Positions 24,547 through 27,459 of a stretch of 27,459 nucleotides of DNA are shown here, in pieces; position 1 is the stretch's first letter; each line of letters starts with the position of its first letter. The position numbers were made by a program, and so were the translations under genes. Origin of the DNA: Glaciecola sp964643575 (GTDB lineage: Bacteria; Pseudomonadota; Gammaproteobacteria; Enterobacterales; Alteromonadaceae); contig CAZXTD010000043.1 of NCBI GenBank assembly GCA_964643575.1, forward strand, positions 1 to 27,459, in the 5' to 3' direction. The notes beneath the pieces were generated by a model. The model was not told the DNA's origin and did no database searches. It saw only the letters and a list, made by a program, of their open reading frames with translations.

Positions 24547-25446
24547 ATGCTCAATATCAATAATATTAATAAAACTTACGATAATGGTGTTAAAGCCTTG
24601 GATGGCGTTTCTTTGAGTATATCTAAAGGTTTATTTGGTTTGTTGGGTCCTAATGGGGCCGGTAAATCCTCTTTGATGCGAACAATTGCCACTTTACAAC
24701 AACCTGATTCAGGCAGCATTAAGTTTGGTCAGATAGATGTGATTAACCAAGCAAATGAATTACGGCAGCAGTTAGGTTACTTGCCGCAAGACTTTGGCGT
24801 TTATCCGCGGGTAAGCGCTTATGATTTGCTCGACCACCTCGCGATACTAAAAGGTATTACTCACAAAGGTGAACGCAAAGAAGCCGTAGAGGGTTTATTA
24901 GCGCATACTAATTTATTTGAGCAGCGCAAAAACGCTGTACACTCATTCTCAGGAGGAATGCGACAACGTTTTGGCATTGCGCAAGCGTTATTAGGTGACC
25001 CAAGTCTACTCATTGTAGATGAGCCGACGGCAGGCCTAGACCCTGAAGAGCGCAATCGTTTTCACAATCTTTTGGTGAGTTTAGGACAAGACAGAGTGAT
25101 TATTTTGTCTACACATATTGTTGATGACGTCACCGAGCTTTGCCAAGATATGGCAGTACTGGGTTCAGGAAAAATTTTAATACAAGGCAACCCCATTGAA
25201 GTCACCGACGAACTCCAAGGCAAAGTGTGGCGTAAAACGGTATTAGTACATGAAATGGAAGAGCTGGAAGAAGAATACAACATTATTTCACGTCGCTTAT
25301 TTGCAGGCCGAACGGTATTACATGTGCTTGCCGATAACCCACCCCAAGGTTTTGAAGCGGCGCCAGCGACCCTTGAAGATGCTTATTTTAGAACGCTAAA
25401 CGAACAAAAACGTGCTACCGCTGCTGCTAGCAGCGATGCAGCGTAG
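24547..25446 (+). CDS. ABC transporter ATP-binding protein
   Basis: A 299-residue ATPase that should power the membrane protein encoded next. It has Walker A GPNGAGKS (34-41), the Q-loop LPQDFGVYPRVSAYD, the signature SGGMRQRFG (135-143), Walker B LLIVDEPTAGLD with D158 and E159, and the H-loop STHIVDD. The last 90 residues form the C-terminal extension seen in exporter or regulatory ABC ATPases of the CcmA/NatA type. The tail is alanine/serine-rich. GGAAGG (about 24538-24543) is a strong ribosome binding site. The gene ends 10 bases before the permease start. The exported or acted-on substrate is unknown. Confidence 0.93.
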   Translation: MLNINNINKTYDNGVKALDGVSLSISKGLFGLLGPNGAGKSSLMRTIATLQQPDSGSIKFGQIDVINQANELRQQLGYLPQDFGVYPRVSAYDLLDHLAILKGITHKGERKEAVEGLLAHTNLFEQRKNAVHSFSGGMRQRFGIAQALLGDPSLLIVDEPTAGLDPEERNRFHNLLVSLGQDRVIILSTHIVDDVTELCQDMAVLGSGKILIQGNPIEVTDELQGKVWRKTVLVHEMEELEEEYNIISRRLFAGRTVLHVLADNPPQGFEAAPATLEDAYFRTLNEQKRATAAASSDAA

Positions 25447-25456
25447 GAGAGCATCG

Positions 25457-27459
25457 ATGTTTACTTCTATGATGCGTTTTGAATGGCGTTATTTTACGCG
25501 CCAGCCCTCATTTATCGTAACCTCGCTCATATTCTTTTTATTACCATTTTTATCGGTAGTGCTCGATAATTTGCAAATTGGCAGCGGCGGTAACGTTAAT
25601 TTCAATTCTCCTTTTGCAATTGCGCAAACAATGTTGATCTTTGGCTTCTTTGGCATGTTTTTGGTTGTTAATTTTATCGCTAACACCGCCATGCGCAACG
25701 ACGAAATGCAAATGAGCGAGATTCTATATACCAAACCTATTTCCTCTGTGAAGTATCAGTTAGGCCGCTTTTTTGGTGCTTATTTCGTGATATTGACGGT
25801 ATCAGCAATGGTACCACTTGGTTTGTTTTTTGGCAGTGTCATGCCGGGAGTCGACGATGAAAGATTAGGCCCAACTTATATCATGGCGTATGTTGCGCCG
25901 TTTGTTATTTTTTCGATGCCGACATTGTTTGTGCTTTCTACGATTTTTTATGCAGCAGCATTACGTTTTAGGTCGATGATGGCTGTGTATCTCTTTGCAC
26001 TGGGTATATTTGTGCTGTACGGTGCAGCAGGCGCGATTTTCAGCGACCCTAGTCAACGCGATATGATGGCGATAACCGACCCTTTTGGAATACGATCATT
26101 TTTTACTGTGACTCAATACTGGACGCCAAGTGAAAGAAACAGCGATATTGTAAGCCTAACAGGCAATGTTTTATATAACAGAGTGCTTTGGTTAGTCCTT
26201 GGCCTAGCGGTTTTGTTTGGCTTAGGGCGTATATTCTCACCGCTGAGCCTCGCAAAAAAGAAATTCAAAAAAGTGGCGAAGGCATGGAGCAAGGGCAAGC
26301 CAACCAATCCTAATATCGGTGCTACTTACACGAGAGGAGCCGACCTACATCAATTTATTAACCGCACAGCATTCGAAATTAAGCAGGTTGTTAATAGCCC
26401 AGCATTTATTATTTTATTAATCATTGGCGCGGTACTCGTAATAACCGAATTTGTAGACCCTCGTGGTTTATATGGCGCACCAAACTGGCCATTGACACAG
26501 TATATGGTCGAGCTTATACAAAACGGTTTTTCTTTGTCTTTAATTATCGTCATTACTTACTATACCGCAGAAATTGTATGGCGAGAGCGGACAACGGGTA
26601 TTGGCGATATCATAGACTCAATGCCCGTGCACAATTTTACATTTTGGCTGTCTAAGCTTATTGCAGTGAGCGTAGTCGTTGTGGCTTTACTAACGGTAGG
26701 TATGCTTGCAACAATTTTAAATCAATTTGTGAAAGGCTATACCAATATAGACTTGTACCAATATGTGATTAGTTTGTATTACTTCACGGCTTCTTCTTAC
26801 ATATTATTGGTCATACTAGCCTTTTTTATTCAAGCTTTGAGTCCTAATAAATACGTGGGTATGCTTATTTTTGTTGCTTACTTTTTTGTTTCTTTGGTAT
26901 TCAATGAGATTGGACTAGAACACAATATGTTCCAGTACTCCTTGTCGCCGTCTATGCAATATTCAGACATGAATGGTTACGGCTGGGCCATGACAACTCA
27001 ACATTATTACATGCTGTATTGGAGCGCGTTAGCGCTAGTGCTCGCTGCATTTAGCTATGCAATGTGGCAGCGAGGGCCCGAGACTAAACTTAAAGGTCGA
27101 ATTGCACTACTTGGCTATAACCTTGGCCGTAAAGGTCAAACGGTGGTCATTTTAGGCATCGTGGGCTTTATTAGTTTTGCTACCATCATTCATTACAACA
27201 CCCGCGTTATTAATCAATTTGTGACCACAGATGAGATTATTGATACCCGCGCGGCGTACGAAAACACGTATAAGCAATATGAAGATGACCCGATCCCGAC
27301 AGTCACGGCCGTTGATATAAATGTCGCTATCTTCCCTGAAATGCGCAAACTAGAAGCAATAGCCGAGCTTGCTCTTGAAAATAAGACCCAAAAAACCATC
27401 AGTAAAGTCTTAGTGAATTACCCTAATCACAGTACGGTTGAAATTGATGGAGCCATAAT
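25457..27459 (+). CDS. ABC permease fused to an M1 aminopeptidase-like domain (3' end outside window)
   Basis: An open frame of 667 codons with no stop before the window ends. Hydrophobic segments are near residues 18-36, 56-76, 105-128, 141-166, 175-195, 243-258, 316-333, 354-372, 400-420, 436-459, 466-482, 517-536 and 562-579. They form two 6-helix halves plus a 13th helix. The halves look alike: FEW..TRQPSFI (residues 8-20) against FEIKQVVNSPAFI (306-318), and NDEMQMSEILYTKPIS against RERTTGIGDIIDSMPV. After the 13th helix the chain (about 580-667) contains TAVDINVAIFPEMRKLEAIAEL then LENKT, which resembles the first strands of the M1 aminopeptidase N-terminal domain. Proteins of about 1,200 residues with this layout are known in Alteromonadales and Bacteroidota. 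AGGAGA at 25445-25450 is an ideal ribosome binding site. The HExxH zinc site would lie beyond the window, so peptidase function is inferred. Confidence 0.85.
   Translation, partial: MFTSMMRFEWRYFTRQPSFIVTSLIFFLLPFLSVVLDNLQIGSGGNVNFNSPFAIAQTMLIFGFFGMFLVVNFIANTAMRNDEMQMSEILYTKPISSVKYQLGRFFGAYFVILTVSAMVPLGLFFGSVMPGVDDERLGPTYIMAYVAPFVIFSMPTLFVLSTIFYAAALRFRSMMAVYLFALGIFVLYGAAGAIFSDPSQRDMMAITDPFGIRSFFTVTQYWTPSERNSDIVSLTGNVLYNRVLWLVLGLAVLFGLGRIFSPLSLAKKKFKKVAKAWSKGKPTNPNIGATYTRGADLHQFINRTAFEIKQVVNSPAFIILLIIGAVLVITEFVDPRGLYGAPNWPLTQYMVELIQNGFSLSLIIVITYYTAEIVWRERTTGIGDIIDSMPVHNFTFWLSKLIAVSVVVVALLTVGMLATILNQFVKGYTNIDLYQYVISLYYFTASSYILLVILAFFIQALSPNKYVGMLIFVAYFFVSLVFNEIGLEHNMFQYSLSPSMQYSDMNGYGWAMTTQHYYMLYWSALALVLAAFSYAMWQRGPETKLKGRIALLGYNLGRKGQTVVILGIVGFISFATIIHYNTRVINQFVTTDEIIDTRAAYENTYKQYEDDPIPTVTAVDINVAIFPEMRKLEAIAELALENKTQKTISKVLVNYPNHSTVEIDGAI

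Overview
The window is a stretch of chromosomal housekeeping DNA from a gammaproteobacterium. It is most likely a marine member of the Alteromonadales (Alteromonas/Glaciecola/Shewanella-like). The basis is close family-level similarity of Zwf, Edd, Eda, GapA, YeaD, YeaC and AnsA to their enterobacterial counterparts, HexR-type operators (consensus TGTAATnnnATTACA), an Entner-Doudoroff operon, a long Alteromonadales/Pseudomonas-type second GAPDH, and moderately AT-rich DNA. I see no tRNA, rRNA, insertion sequence, prophage, integron or CRISPR array. The genus cannot be fixed from the sequence alone.

Region 1 (1-7850) is central sugar catabolism. A tight operon zwf-pgl-edd-glk-eda (104-5753) takes glucose through glucokinase, glucose-6-phosphate dehydrogenase, lactonase, dehydratase and KDPG aldolase to pyruvate plus glyceraldehyde 3-phosphate. 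Facing it on the minus strand are gapA, the glycolytic GAPDH, and a hexose-6-phosphate mutarotase (YeaD type). The two transcription units converge on one hairpin (5766-5795). HexR-like boxes lie before zwf (2-16, with a second imperfect palindrome at 19-32) and just upstream of the gapA start (7872-7886).

Region 2 (7851-16553) is alpha-glucan metabolism. malQ, glgB and glgX probably form an operon. It is followed by a strong terminator, a perfect-armed HexR box (14832-14846) and gapB, a 482-residue GAPDH-like enzyme whose cofactor pocket looks NADP-adapted. The two GAPDHs, each with a HexR box but at very different distances from the start codon, suggest opposite control of glycolysis and gluconeogenesis.

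Region 3 (16554-24397) holds a cytosolic-carboxypeptidase-like M14 peptidase and a sodium:amino-acid symporter (AGCS family) with an extra domain of about 105 residues. It then has a small zinc-ribbon membrane protein and the overlapping trio yeaC (DUF1315), a 957-residue DUF349 protein and ansA (type I asparaginase). yeaC, gapA, yeaD and ansA are also chromosomal neighbours in E. coli, so part of this layout is old.

Region 4 (24547-27459) is an ABC exporter-type ATPase followed by a very large permease that runs off the end of the window. The permease has two 6-helix halves, a 13th helix and the start of what looks like an M1 aminopeptidase domain. I found no completely new system. The items most worth checking are the ABC-permease/M1 fusion, the coupled yeaC-DUF349-ansA operon, the HexR box geometry and the unexplained 29-bp palindrome in the zwf leader.
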